DNA of 64,000 bases from Pseudomonas maumuensis. GTDB lineage: Bacteria > Pseudomonadota > Gammaproteobacteria > Pseudomonadales > Pseudomonadaceae. This document shows positions 18,773 to 32,500 of this stretch, one piece after another. Positions within the stretch are counted from its first letter, which is position 1, and each line of letters starts with the position of its first letter. The translations under genes were made by a program, and so were the position numbers. Below the pieces are notes generated by a model. The model searched no databases. It saw only the letters and a program-made list of their open reading frames with translations, and was not told the origin of the DNA. The DNA lies in assembly GCF_019139675.1 (NCBI RefSeq), contig NZ_CP077077.1:2542001-2606000 (forward strand). Reading direction: 5' to 3'.

Positions 18773-20482
18773 ATGCCGGTACGTCGTCACTCAGCGCGCA
18801 ATTATGCGCGCTTCGCATTTGTCGCAACGCTGTGCAGCCCTTTGGCCTGGGCCGTTTCACCGGGTGACCAGGACCTGATCCGCGAGCGCCAGAACCGCCT
18901 GCTCGAAGAGCAGCAACGGCGCCTCGAGGAACTGCGCAACCTGCCCGGCGAAAGCGCGCAACCTACCCAGCAGCAACGGCCTGAAGACACCCGCTGCTTC
19001 GATATCCACACCATCGAGCTCAAGGGCGCCGACAGCCTGTCCGCCGCCGATCGCGACAGCTTGCTGAAGCCTTTCATCGACCAGTGCCTGGGCGTCACCC
19101 AGCTCAATGCCTTGCTCAAGGCGATCACCGACCATTACCTGGGCCGTGGCCTGGTCACCAGCCGTGCCTACCTGCCGCAGCAGGACCTGTCCTCGGGCCA
19201 CCTGCAGGTGCTGGTGGTGGAAGGGCGCCTGGAAGGGCTGCGCCCGGACCCGGCCAGCGGCCTGAGCGAGCGCGAGCTGGCCATGGTTTTCCCCGGCGAA
19301 GTCGAACAGCGCCTGAACCTGCGCGAAGTCGAGCAGATGGTCGACCAGCTCAACCGCCTGCCATCGAACAAGGCGCAGATGGAGCTGACCCCCGGCAAGG
19401 CCGTCGGCGGCAGCGAGGTGCTGGTGCGCAATACCCAGCAGAAACCCTGGCGCGCCTCGCTGTCGCGCAACAACGAAGGCCAGCGCAGCACCGGTGAGCA
19501 GATGCTCAACCTCGGCTTGGAATGGGACAGCCCGCTGGGCCTGGCCGACCAGTTGGTGCTGCGCGGTGGCCACGACGTGGTCAGCGACCACACCCAGGGT
19601 TCGAAGAACGGCGTGCTGTATTACAACCTGCCGTGGGGCTGGTGGAACTTCACCTACAGCTACAGCGAGAGCGAATACCGCTCCCTGGCCCAGGCCAACG
19701 GCTTCGCCTTCAAGCAGACCGGCGACAGCCAGAACCACCAGCTGCGCGCCGAGCGCGTGGTGCATCGCGATGCCACCAGCAAGACCTCGCTCAATGCCGG
19801 CATGGCCCACCTGCGCACCAACAACTACATCGAGGACAGCCGCCTGGAGGGCAGCAGCAACCGCCTGAGCGAGGCGCAGTTCGGCATCAACCACGGCCGC
19901 CGCTTGGGCAATGCCTTCGTCAACATCGACCTGGGTACCCAGCAGGGCACCGGCGCCTTCGACGCCCAGGACAACGCCCACCCGCGCCCGGGCCAACCGG
20001 TGGCGCGCTACCGCAAGTACAGCGCCACCGTCAGCTATGTACAGGGTTTTGAAGTGCTCGGCGAGCGCCTGAGCTTCACCAGCCTGGCCACCGGCCAGCG
20101 CAGCGAAGACGTATTGTTCAGCCCGCAGCGCATCAGCCTTGGCGGGCTGTCGTCGGTACGCGGCCTGAAGGACCAGTCGCTGTCCGGCGACAGCGGCGGC
20201 TACTGGCGCAACGACTTGCGCTGGACCCGCCCGGTGAGCTGGCCGCTGCTGCAGCCGCTGGTGGCCGAGTACGGCCTGGGCCTGGGCTACGACCTGGGCG
20301 TGATCCGCAACGACCGCTACAACGGCCAGTACCACGGTCGCGCCAGCAGCCACTCGCTGGAGCTGTTCGCCCGCGGCCAGCATATGGCCGCCAGCGTGAC
20401 CTTCGCCCACAGCCTGGAACGCCCCGACGTGCTGACCGAAAAGGAACGCCCGGTGTATTTCCGCCTCGACTTCCTCATCTGA
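18773..20482 (+). CDS. TpsB/CdiB outer-membrane transporter (ShlB/FhaC/HecB family)
   Basis: A 569-residue two-partner secretion pore with a signal peptide ending near AWAVS, then a coiled, charged linker (residues 35-60: QNRLLEEQQRRLEELRN), two POTRA domains (~75-210) and a 16-strand beta barrel. The conserved barrel loop motif VRGLKDQSLSGDSG (the VRG[FY] element) is near residue 464, and the protein ends in an aromatic/hydrophobic strand FRLDFLI as expected for BAM substrates. It exports the giant exoprotein encoded 39 bases downstream. The stretch AGGGACAGGT just before the ATG is its ribosome site. Confidence 0.93.
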   Translation: MPVRRHSARNYARFAFVATLCSPLAWAVSPGDQDLIRERQNRLLEEQQRRLEELRNLPGESAQPTQQQRPEDTRCFDIHTIELKGADSLSAADRDSLLKPFIDQCLGVTQLNALLKAITDHYLGRGLVTSRAYLPQQDLSSGHLQVLVVEGRLEGLRPDPASGLSERELAMVFPGEVEQRLNLREVEQMVDQLNRLPSNKAQMELTPGKAVGGSEVLVRNTQQKPWRASLSRNNEGQRSTGEQMLNLGLEWDSPLGLADQLVLRGGHDVVSDHTQGSKNGVLYYNLPWGWWNFTYSYSESEYRSLAQANGFAFKQTGDSQNHQLRAERVVHRDATSKTSLNAGMAHLRTNNYIEDSRLEGSSNRLSEAQFGINHGRRLGNAFVNIDLGTQQGTGAFDAQDNAHPRPGQPVARYRKYSATVSYVQGFEVLGERLSFTSLATGQRSEDVLFSPQRISLGGLSSVRGLKDQSLSGDSGGYWRNDLRWTRPVSWPLLQPLVAEYGLGLGYDLGVIRNDRYNGQYHGRASSHSLELFARGQHMAASVTFAHSLERPDVLTEKERPVYFRLDFLI

Positions 20483-20521
20483 CTCACCCGGTTCATCCCC
20501 GCCTTACCCACGAGATTTCAC

Positions 20522-23500
20522 ATGGACGTCCGTCTATTCGCCTTCCTGGCCCGCCAACGCTCGGCCCTAATTCAGCCCCGTGAACGCTTTTGCGGCCTGC
20601 CCAAGCGCGGCCTGGCGTTCCTGCTGGCCAACGCCATGTTCTGGCAGCCGCTGTGGGCCCAGGCCACCGAAGGTGTGGTGGTCAGCGGACCGGGCACCAG
20701 CCTCGGCCAGGCAGGCAACGGCGTGCCCATCGTCAACATTGCCGCGCCCAACGGCAGCGGCCTGTCGCACAACCAGTTCAGCGACTACAACGTCGGCCAG
20801 CAGGGGCTGATCCTCAACAACGCCACCGACCGTACCCAGGCCACCCAGCTGGGCGGGATCATCCTCGGTAACCCGAACCTGCGGGGGACGGCGGCCAACG
20901 TCATCCTCAACGAGGTCAACGGCGCCAACGCCAGCCAGCTGCGCGGCTATACCGAAGTGGCCGGGCGCGGGGCGCATGTCATCGTCGCCAACCCCCACGG
21001 CATCACCTGCGATGGCTGCGGCTTCATCAACACGCCACAGGCCACGCTCAGTACCGGCAAGCCGGTGCTCGAGAACGGCCAACTGAGCCGTTACCAGGTC
21101 GACCAGGGCCATATCGCCATCGAAGGGGCGGGGCTCAACGCCAGCAACGTCGACAGCTTTGAACTGATTGCCCGCAGCACGAAGATCAATGCCGAGATCC
21201 AGGCGCGCAACCTGGCCATCGTCGCCGGGCGCAACGATGTCGATGCGCGCACCCTGGCGGCCACGGCGCGCCAGGACGACGGCAGCGCGAAGCCGAGCCT
21301 GGCCATCGACTCCAGCGCGTTGGGCGGCATGTATGCCGGCGCGGTCAGGCTGGTGGGCACCGAGGCCGGGGTCGGCGTACGCCTGGACGGGCGGATGATC
21401 GCCAGCGGCGGCGATATACAGCTCGAGGCCAACGGCCAGTTGCGCATGGCCCAGGCCAGCGCCACCGGCGATGTACGCCTGCAGGCAGCGGCTATCGATG
21501 CGCAGGGCCCGGTGCATGCCGGCCAGCAATTGCAGCTGGACAGCCGCGGCGAGCTGGTTAACCGCCAGGGGCTGACTGCCGGGGGCCAGGTACAGTTGAA
21601 CGCTGGCGGCCAACTGAGCAACCTTGGCGGTATCCAGGCGGGTATCAACATCGATGGCGAGCGCGTGGCCGATGCCGACCTGAAGATCAGCGCCGGTGCC
21701 GTGGACAACCGCAACCAGCGCCTGATCGCCAGCGGCGACCTTGCGCTCTCCACCGGCACCCGCCTGGACAACCAGGGCGGCAGCCTCAGTGCCGGGCGCG
21801 ACCTCAGCGTCAACGCCACGACCCTGGACAACCGCCAGCAGGGCAAAGTGCTCGCCGACGGGCGCATGACCCTCACCGGTGGCCAGTTGCTCAACGGCGA
21901 CCGTGGCCAGATCACCAGCCAGGGTGCGCTGAACGCCACCTGGGCCCATCTGGACAACCAGGCCGGCGAACTGTCCAGCCTCGATACCCTGGCCCTGAAC
22001 CTCGGCAGCCTGGACAACCGCACTGGCAAGGTCCTGGCCAATCGCGGCATCACCGTCACCAGCCAGGGCCTGGTCGACAACCGCACCGGGCGGATCGCCA
22101 GCCAGGCCACCCTCGACCTGACCGCCCAGGCCCTGAACAACGGCCAGGGCGGCCATATCAGCGGCAACCAGGCTGTCAGTGTCAACGTGGCCCGGCTCGA
22201 CCAGCACGGCGGCCACCTGAGCAGCGTCACCGCGCTGACCCTGGACCTGAACCATGGCCGGCTGGACAACCGCGACGGCAAGATCGCCGCCAACCAGCTA
22301 CAGCTGCGGCAGATGGCCGATATCGACAACCAGCGCGGCGAGATCTTCGGCAAGGGCGCCTTCACCCTGGCTGGCCGCAGCCTCGACAACACGGGCGGCA
22401 AGTTCTACAGCGAACAGGGCCTGACCGTGCGCCTCGACCAGTTGCTCGACAACCTCGATGGCCTGGTGTCGGCTGATGGCCTGGATATCCGGGCCCTGAC
22501 CCTGAACAACCAGGGCGGCGTGGTCACCAGCAAGTCGGGCCTGGCATTGGTCACGGGCGCAGCCATCGACAACCGCCACGGCGAGATTTCCAGCACCGGC
22601 CTCGGCCAGGTAACGGCAGGTAGCCTCGACAACCGTGAAGGTACGATCACTGGTGGGGCGCTGGCGCTGACGGTCGCTCAGGCCCTGGACAATCGCCAAG
22701 GCGTGCTGGCTGCCGACAAGGCGCTGACGTTGAACGCCGCCAGCCTCGACAACCGCGAGCAAGGCAAGCTGCTCAGCGACGGCACGCTCACCGCCAAGGT
22801 CACCGGGCTGCTGGACAACCAGGCCAAGGGTCTGCTCAACGGCGTGGGCGCTACGCGCATTGAAGCAGGGCAGTTGGACAACCGCGGTGGCCGCCTGGTG
22901 GGCAAGGACCTGTTGACCCTGCAGGGCCAGCGTTGGGACAACCGCGGCGGCAAGATCGAGGCCGACGGCGCACTGACACTGACCATCGACCACCTCGACA
23001 ACCGCGACCAGGGCCTGGTCAGCGGCCAGGCCTGGGCCCGTTTCAGCGGCAGCGAGCTGTTCAATCAGCTCGGCATCTTTGGCGCCAAGGGCAACCTCGG
23101 CCTGGTCGCCACGCACCTGGACAACAGTGGCGGCAGTCTGACCAGCGGCGGCGATCTCGATGGCCAGGTCACGCGCCTGGAGCAGCTGGGCGGCAAGCTG
23201 TCCGCCGACGGCACGTTGACCCTCAAGGGCAACACACTGGTCAACCGCCAGGGCGCCGTGGTCGGCGCCGGGCAGGGTATGCGCCTGACCGTGGCCAGCG
23301 TCGACAACCGCGGCGGCGAATTGTCCGCGGCCAAGGCGCTCAGCCTCACCGGGCAGCGCCTGGACAACACCGGTGGTCAGGTCCTGGCCGACACCGACCT
23401 GGCGCTGACGGTGGCCGAGGTCATCAACCAGGCCCAGGGCCTGTTGCGCGGCAAGGGCCAACTGACCCTCGACGGCCAGACCCTGGACAACCGCGCCGGG

Positions 23501-26500
23501 CGTGTTTCCGCCGGGCAGGGCGCACGCCTGCGCCTGGAGCAGGCGCTGGACAACGGCAAGGGCCTGCTGACCAGCGAAGGCGACCTCGACATCGGCGCCG
23601 CCAGCCTGGACAACAGCGACGCCGAACTGAGCAGCGCCGGCAAACTGACCCTGGCCACCACCGGCAAGGTCGACAACCAGCGCGGCTCGATCACCGCCGA
23701 CGGCGCCCTCGACCTGCGCAGTGCCAGCCTCGACAACCGGGCCGGCGAGGTCGGCGCCCAGGGGGCCATCGACATCGTCACCGGCACCCTCGACAACCGT
23801 GACAGCGGCCATGTGGTCGGCAACGACCGCATGACCCTCAAGGCCGGCCAGGTCAACAACGCGGGCAGCGACAGCCGCATCGACAGCGATGGCGCCATGC
23901 AACTGACCGCCAGCGGTCTTGACCAGCAGGCCGGACGCCTGCTGAGCAAGGCCTCGATCACCCTCGACCTGGGCCAGGGCGCGCTGGTCAACCACGGCCT
24001 GATCAAGGCCCCGGTGCTGGTACTGCACAACCTCGGCCGCGTCGACAACCAGAACGGCGAAATCACCAGCCCGCAAGGCTTCACCCTGGCGGCCAATACC
24101 CTGGACAACCGCCAGGGCAAGCTGCTCAGCGAGCAGGCCTTGACGGTGCGTATCGCCCAGGCGCTGGACAACACCAAGGGCCTGGTCTCGGCCAAGGGCC
24201 TGGACCTGCATGCCGCCAGCCTCGACAACCGCGAGGGCACCGTCAGCAGCCGCGCCGGCCTGGTGCTGACCGTCGACGGTCGCCTGGACAACCGACAGGG
24301 CACCCTGGTGGGCGACACCGCTCTCAACCTTGTTGCCGGGACGCTGGACAACAGCAAGGGCAAGGTCTCGGGCAAAGGCCAGGGCGAGGTCCAGGCCGAC
24401 ACCCTGCTCAACAACGCCGGTTCGCTGATCAGCCTCGAGCAACTGCGGATCAAGGGCGCTGAGCTGGACAACCGCGAGGCGGGCCTGCTCGGCAGCAATG
24501 GCGCGCTGACCCTGGAGGTCGACCGCATCGACAACCGTGGCGGCGAGATCACCGGCAAGGCCGCTGTCGCGGTCACCGGCACCTCGCTGGACAACAGCGA
24601 CGGCGGCCTGCTGGTGGCCGGCACCGGCATGACCCTGGCGTTGCAATCGCTGCTCAACCGCAACAAGGCGCGCCTCGAGGCCCAGACCGGCCTGACCCTG
24701 ACCGGGCTGACCCTGGACAACGACGGTGGCCGCCTGACCAGCCAGCGCGACATGACCCTGACCTTGACCGGCGCGGCGCTCAACCGCCTCGGCCTGATCA
24801 GCGCCGAGGGCCAGCTGGTGCTGGCCGCGCACAGCCTGGACAACAGCACCGGCAAACTGGACAGCGCCGGCAGCCTGAAACTGACCACGGGCGGCGCGCT
24901 GCTCAACCAGGGCGGCGAGCTGCTCGGCGACAGCGACATCACCCTGGCCAGCGCCAGCCTGGACAACACCGACAAGGGTGTTATTGCCAGCAAGGGCGCG
25001 CAAGCCATCACCACCGGCCACCTGGACAACAGCCGCCAGGGCAGCATCAGCAGCAATCGCACCCTCGACGTGCATGCCGGCCAGCTCGACAACCGCGACG
25101 GTGGCCGCGTGGGCAGCCGCGAAGCACTCACCGCCACGGTCACCGGCCTCGACCAGCAGGGCGGCAAGCTGTTCAGCGATACCTCGGTGAAGCTCGACCT
25201 GGGCCACGGCCACCTGGACAACCGTGGCGGCCTGATCAATGCGCCGTCGCTGCAGCTGGACAACCTCAAGACCGTGGCCAACCAGGGCGGCGAGATGTCC
25301 AGCGCCCAGGCCTTCACCGTCGCTGCCGAGCAACTGGACAACGGCAACGGCCGCCTGCTCAGCGACCAGCGCCTGCTGCTGCGGGTCAGCCAGCGCCTGG
25401 ACAACCTCAAGGGCCTGATCGGCGGCCAGTCGCTGGAGATTCATGCCGGCGCGCTGAGCAACCGCGACGGCGGCCGCATCGAAGCCAAGGACGCGCTCGC
25501 CCTCACCAGCAAGGGCCTGGACAATCACGCCGGCAAGTTGCTCGGTAGCAGCCTCGCGCTGGACCTGGGTGGCGCCGACCTGGACAACGGCGCCGGCCTG
25601 ATCACCACCGCCGGGCCGCTGACCCTGGTCAACCTGGCCAAACTGAACAACCAGGGCGGCGAGATTTCCACCGCCCAGGCCCTGCAGCTGGACGTCAGCG
25701 AGCTGGACAACCGTGACGGCAAGCTGATCAGCGAACAGACGCTGGCCATCACCAGCGGCGCCATCGACAACCGCAACGGCCTGGTCTCGGGCTGGCAGGG
25801 CCTGAGCGTGACCGGCCAAAGCCTGGACAACCGCCAGCAGGGCACCCTGTCGAGCCGCTCGGGCGCCGTGCAGGCGAGCGTGACCGGCGCGCTGCGCAAC
25901 AGCGACGGCGGCGCGCTGGTCGCCCAGCAACGCCTGGACGTCAAGGCCGCCAGCCTGGACAACAGCGCCAAGGGCATCCTCTCCAGCGGCGGCGGCCAGC
26001 AGCTGACCATCACGGCAGCACTGGACAACCAGGACGGTGGCCTGATCGATGCCGGGGAAAAACTGCTCATCAGCAGCGGCTCCTTCGACAACCACGGCGG
26101 CCGCGTGGCCACCCGCCAGGACCTGGGCCTGACCGCCGCGAGCCTGAACAACAACGACGGCAGCCTCGCCGCCCAGGGCACCCTGACCCTCGACCTGCTC
26201 GGCGAGCTGCTCAACCGCCAGGGCAAGCTGTTCGCCGGCAAGGATCTGCTGATCCAGCGTGCCGGCCTGGTGGACAACCAAGCTGGCCAGATCGCTAGCC
26301 AGGGCCTGCTCAAGGTGCTGGCCGCCAGCCTCGACAACAGCCAGCGCGGCACCTTGGCCGCCACAGGTTTGCTCACGCTCGACAGCCGCGGCGCGCTCAA
26401 CAACTCAGGCGATGGCCTGATCTACAGCCAGCAGGGCGACATAAGCCTGCAGGCGGCCAGCCTGAACAACGCCAAAGGCAGCGTGCAGGCCAAGGGCGCG

Positions 26501-29500
26501 ATCAGCGTGCAGGCCACCGGCCTGCTCGACAACCAGGGCGGCAAGCTGATCGCCCAGGATGGCGCGCTGACCGTGAACGCCGACACCCTCGACAACCGCG
26601 GCGGCATCCTCGCCAGCCTCAAGCAGGCGCTGGGCGTGCGCACCACCGGCGTGCTGCGCAATGGCAGCGATGCCGCTGGCCAGCGCGGCATTCTGCAGGC
26701 GCTGAGCTTGGACGTGCAGAGCGCCAGCCTCGACAACCACGGCGGACGCATCGCCGCGCTGGGCGGTGATGCGCTGATCCGTACCGGGCAGCTGGACAAC
26801 CGCGATGGCGGCATCTCCGCCAGTAGCCTGCTCAAAGTCACCGGCGCCAGCTTGCTCAACGGCGGCGATGCGCGCGGCGAGATGGTCGGCCAGCGTATCG
26901 AACTGGGGCTGAGCGGGGCGCTGGACAACCGCGGCGGCATTATCGAAAGCGCCAGCACCCTGGCCATCACGGCGGCCAGCCTGGACAACCAGGGCGGGCA
27001 ATTGCGTGCATTGGGCAACAGCGGCACAACACGATTCCAGATCGGCGGGCTGCTGGACAACCGCAACGGGGCCCTGGAAACCGCCAACACCGATCTTGCC
27101 CTGGTCATAGGCGATCTGCTGAATGCCGGGGGCAGCATCATTCACCTCGGCAATGGCGATTTCGGTGTCAGTAGCCAGCAGGTCATGGCGGCGGGAGGCC
27201 GCCTGTTGACGCACGGCACCTTGAATCTCAGTGCCGACAGCTGGGTCAACAGCAGCGTGCTGCAAGCCGGCACGCTCAACCTCGATGTCAAAAACTTCAC
27301 CCAGACCTCGAGTGGGCAACTGCTGGCGACGAAGGCGTTGCTGGGCAAGGGCGGCAACTGGCTCAATGATGGGTTGATTGCCAGCGATGGCACGCTGAGC
27401 CTGACCTTGGGCGGTGCCTATTCGGGCAATGGCCGACTGACCAGCCTGGGGAACATGACCCTGTCTGCGGCGCAGATGAGCCTGGGCACCGCCACAAGCA
27501 TTGCGGGTGGCGACAGCATCGTTGTCAACGTCGGCAAGCAAATGAGCAACCTTGGGCGCTTGTCGGCGGTCAACGATCTGACGATCAACGCCGGCAGCCT
27601 GTCCAACTACGGGGCATTGGCCGCGTCGCGCAACCTGAACTTGCTCGCCCAGTCCGTCCACAACGACCAGGCAGCTGACGGAAGTCGAGGCTTCCTGTTC
27701 AGTGGCCGGGACATGTCCATCCTCTCGGCAGATTTCAGCAACCGTTATGCGGACGTCTACAGCCTGGGCCATCTGCTGGTGGCCGGCGTCGCCCCAGGCA
27801 GTTCAGCAACAACCCTCCTGAACAGCTCCGGCACTATCGAGGCGGCCGGTGACATCAATCTGCAGGCATCCAGCGTCGTCAACAAACGCGATAAGTTCAG
27901 CGCCAGCCACCAGATCACCGATGGCTACATGACCATCTACTGCGTCCAGCATTGCAAGGGATCGCGGTGGGTGAAGGGGCCGGTGCATGTCTACAAGACC
28001 TTCGAGACCGTGATTCACGAGGACTCGCCCACGGCAACGTTGGTTTCCGGGCGTGACCTGACCATTGGCGCAGGCAGTGTGCTCAATTCTCGAAGCGTCA
28101 TCTCGGCGGCCAACGATCTCTCCATTACTGCCGGCAGCATTGACAACGAGGGTGAGCGTTCCAGATCGGGAACCGTTGCAAGGGAAGTGGGGCCTGGGGT
28201 CAGGGTTTCCACGGGCTACTTCTTCCAGTTGATCAACGAAGTAAATGCCTACAACCAAGCCCACCCACGTTCCGGGCCGTTCGACGAAACCGCCTTCAAC
28301 AAACTGGTCGCGAAGTTTGACCCCGGGGTGTTCGACGGCATCAATGCAGAACCCGAGGTCAAGCCGGATCAGAAATTCATCGTCCCGGCGGTCATCCAGG
28401 CCGCCGGGACGGCCAAGCTCACTGCCGCAGGCAGCATCAGCAATATCGTTGTGAACAGGGCGGCAGCGGCTACCAGCAATCGCTCGTTCGATACCCAGGT
28501 ATCCAGCTTGACGCAGCCCACGGTGGTCAATCTGAACGCGCAGTTGCCACCTGATCTGGCCCAGCGACAGGTAGATCCCACCAAACTGCCAGGCTTCAGC
28601 CTGCCGGCTGGGCAGAATGGCCTGTTCCGCTTGAGTGGCAAGGGCCGCGATGCGGCAACCGGGCTCAATCAGGGCTGGTCATTGGGCAACGCCACCGTCG
28701 GCACACATGAGCGCGAGCGGCTGGCCAGCTCCCGACTGGGCACGATCCAGGCAGTGGATGCAGCCACGTCCAGGGTGAGCGAGCAGGCAATCGATCGGAT
28801 TGCCCATCAGCGTGTCGAGTCGGCGGCCAAAGCCAGTGCCATCGGGGTCAATGCGCCCGTGGCCGAAGCTGTGGATAGCGACGTTCGAAAGCCATACCCA
28901 GGTGCGCAGGCACTTGAATTGAGCGCGCAGGATGCCGGAGTCAGTGCCCCACCACGGATACCGGGCATCACCCGCCTGCCCGACAGCCAATATACGAACA
29001 AGCCGCACAAGTACCTGATTGAAACCAATCCGCTGCTAACCGACCTCAAGCAGTTCATGAGCTCCGACTACTTGCTCGGCAATCTGGGTTATGACCCGGA
29101 CAAGAGCTGGAAGCGCCTTGGTGACGGCTTCTACGAGCAGCGCCTGATCCAGCAGGCGGTGGTGGCGCGTACCGGCCAGCAGTTTATCGATGGCCAGACC
29201 TCCGGCGAGCAGTTGTACAAGCACCTGATGGACAATGCCATCCGCAGCAAGGATGCCCTCGGCCTGAATGTTGGCGTAGGCCTGAGCTCTGCCCAGGTGG
29301 CTGCGTTGACGCACGACATCGTCTGGCTCGAAGCACGCGAGATCGATGGGGAACAGGTACTTGCGCCGGTGCTGTACCTGGCCCATGCCAACGGCCGCCT
29401 GGCACCTGACGGGGCTTTGATCGCCGGGCAGGATGTCCAACTGATAGCCGGGAAAAACCTCACCAACATTGGCACGCTGCGAGCCTCACGCAACCTCAGT

Positions 29501-32500
29501 GCCACTGCCGGTAAGGACTTGACGAACAGCGGCCTGATCCAGGCAGGCGGGCATCTGGACCTGCTGGCCGGCAACAGCCTGGTCAACAGCGCCGGCGGCA
29601 TAGTCGCTGGACGTGACATCAGCCTGACGGCCGTCAATGGTGACCTGATCAACCGACGGGACCTCACGCGCACGGATATCGTTTACGGCAGCGTGCGTGA
29701 GCAGAGGGATCATCTTGAAAGCGCCGCGCGTATCGAAGCCGGCAACAGTCTCACCCTCAAGGCCGGGCAGAACATCAACAACGTCGGCAGCGTGATCCAG
29801 AGCGGCGGCGACTTGTCGCTCAGTGCCGGTCGTGATGTGAGCCTGCTGTCAGTCGAAGAACGTCAAGGTTTCTACACCGATCGCCAGCGCAGCAACACGG
29901 TGCAGCAACACGGCGCTACGATCACCGCCGGCCGCGATATGAGCCTCGTCGCCGGCCGCGATCTCACCGCCGTGGCCAGCCAGACCGACGCGGGCCGCAA
30001 CCTCACCCTGGCCGCAGGCGAAGACCTGAACCTGAGCTCCGCCGCAAACGAAGCCCACAGCTTCAGCCGCAGCAAAAAGGTCACCCAGTCCAATGATCAG
30101 GTCACCCAGGTGTCGACCACGGTCAAGGCCGGTGGCGACGTCTCACTGTCCGCGGGCCAGGACATGGCCATCGTCGCCAGCCAGGTCAAGGGCAAGGGCG
30201 CTGTCGACATCGACGCCGAGCGCGACCTGACCATCGCCTCCGGCCAGAACGAAAGCGCCTCTTACTACCAGAAGAAGAACAAGGGCTCGTTCGGTCGCGG
30301 TAGCTCCAAGCAGCAAGAGAGCTACCACAGCACCAACGTCGCCTCGGTGATCGATGCCGGCGGCGACCTGACCGTCAACGTCAGCAAGAAGGCCGATGGT
30401 GGCATCGCCCTGGACGGTGGCCGCGATGTCGCGGTGATTGGCAGCCAACTCAAGGCCGGTGGTGATGTCATGCTCGGTGCCACTGGCGATGTGGCGGTAC
30501 TGTCCGGTGTCGAGGAGCACGGCGAGTACAGCAAGAAGAGCAAGTCCGGTTTTCTTGGCCTGTCGAAAAGCGGCAAGAGCCAGTTGCAGACCCACGCCAC
30601 GCAGGTGGGCAGCGAACTGGATGCCGGCAACGACATCGTTGTTGCGGCTGGCAGCGATGTGCGCCTGCGCGCCAGCGAGGCGAATGCCGGCAAGGACGTC
30701 GAATTGCGCGCGGGGTTGATGGATAAAGCGGGTGACATCAACCTGGTGTCGGCCAACGACACGGCCTACAGCCACAGCGACTCGTACAAGAAAAAGATCG
30801 GCATGTCGGTTGCCCCCGGCATCGTCGTCGTCCCGTCCGTTTCGCTGGCCTCCGCCAAGAAGGCTGGCCAGGAAGCACGCAGCAGCACCAGCGTCGGCAG
30901 CCAGGTCCTGGCCGTGCGTGATGCCGCGCTCCAGGCCGAGCGTGATATCAACGTGCTCGGCAGCGGTGTCAATGCCGGCCGCAATGTCAGCTTGAACGCG
31001 GGACGTGATGTCAACGTGGCCGCCGCCGAGAACCAGAGCGACAGCAAGACCTGGTCGAAAACCTCGAAGATCGGTTTGAGTGCCAGTGCCGACGACAACG
31101 GGATCAAGGTGTTCGCGGGCGTCGAGAAGGAATTGGCCAAGGATCGCCTGCGCGAACAGTTGGCCTCTGCCAGCCAGATCAAGGCTGGACAGGACCTGGA
31201 CGTCAACGCGGGGCGTGATATCAATCAGACCGGCTCGGACTTGATGGCAGGCCACGATATCAGCCTGGGCGCGGGCCGCGACATCAACATCGACGCGGCG
31301 CGTGAAACCCGAATCCACGAGCAGGAGCGGGAGTATGCGACCCAGGGTGCCGGGGCCTCGATCAACCATAACTTTGGGCGCACCAAGGACGCGGTGAGTA
31401 ACGCCGGCAAGGGCGAGAATGGCGTGAGCAAGGTCACCAGCACCCTGCAGGCCATCGACGGCATCAACCAGTTCCTTGCCGGGCCAACCGGCGACCTCAA
31501 GATCGGCAACAGCTCGCAGAAGAACCAGCAGACCAGCATCGAGCAAAGCAACCGTGGCTCCAGCCTGGAGGCCGGCAACGATATCAAGCTGCAGGCCGGC
31601 AACGACGTCAATGTCAAAGGCAGCCAGGTGCAGGCCGGGCGGGACATCGACGTCAAGGGGCGTGACATCAATATCGATGTCGCCCACGGCAGCAGCACCC
31701 AGAAGACCCGCGAGTCGCAGAACTGGGCCGGCATTCACGGTGGTACCAGTGGCGGCATCAAGGTTGGCATCGGCGCCAGCCATGGCGCTGCGGGTGCCGA
31801 TGGCACCCAGGGCAACTCGACGCCGAGCCAGCTCGACGCGGGGCGCGATATCAAGCTCGACGCCAGCCATGACCTGAACATCGTCGGTTCGCAGGTCAAG
31901 GCCGGGCGTGACATCGACTTGGCCGCAGGCAATGACCTGAACATCCGCGCCGCGCAGAACGACTCGCACTACGAACAGAACCGTCGCAGCGGCGGTGGTG
32001 AAGTCGGGTTGGCGTTCGGCTCGGAAGGGGTGGGGATCTACGCCAGCGTCAACCTGGGCAAGGGCCAGCTGGAACGCGACGCACAGCGACACCAGGAAGC
32101 CTACGTCTACGCAGGCGACCAGCTGAAGTTCACCAGCGGCAAGGACACCAACATCAAAGGCGCCCAGGTACGCGGCGACGAAGTCATCGGCCGTGTGGGC
32201 GGCGACCTGAATGTGGCCTCGGCCATCGATACCGGCAAGGTCAAGGGCAAAGAGTTCGACCTGAGCGCCACCGTTACGGTAGGCCCGGGCTCGGGTATCA
32301 GCGGCTCGGTCGGCAAAGGCAAGACCACGGGCGAAACCGAGTGGGTGGAAAACCAGACCCGCATCACCGCTCGGGACAAGGTCGACATCCGCACGGAAAA
32401 CCACACCCAGCTCGATGGTGCCCTGATCGCCTCCGACAACGGCAACCTCAAGCTCGATACCGGCACGCTGGGCCACAGTGATATCGCCGGCAAGGACCAG

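Noticed and set aside
22298..26281. Very long leftward open frame (about 1327 codons) opposite cdiA, and a second of about 889 codons at 30143-32812
   Set aside because: They mirror the third-position GC bias of the repeated cdiA codons; the translations are low-complexity Ala/Val/Gly/Gln repeats without signals or ribosome sites.
21700..27000. Regular short repeats that could suggest a CRISPR or satellite array
   Set aside because: The period follows the FHA-1 protein repeat (LDN-x-x-G) with degenerate DNA units and no spacers; it is coding.
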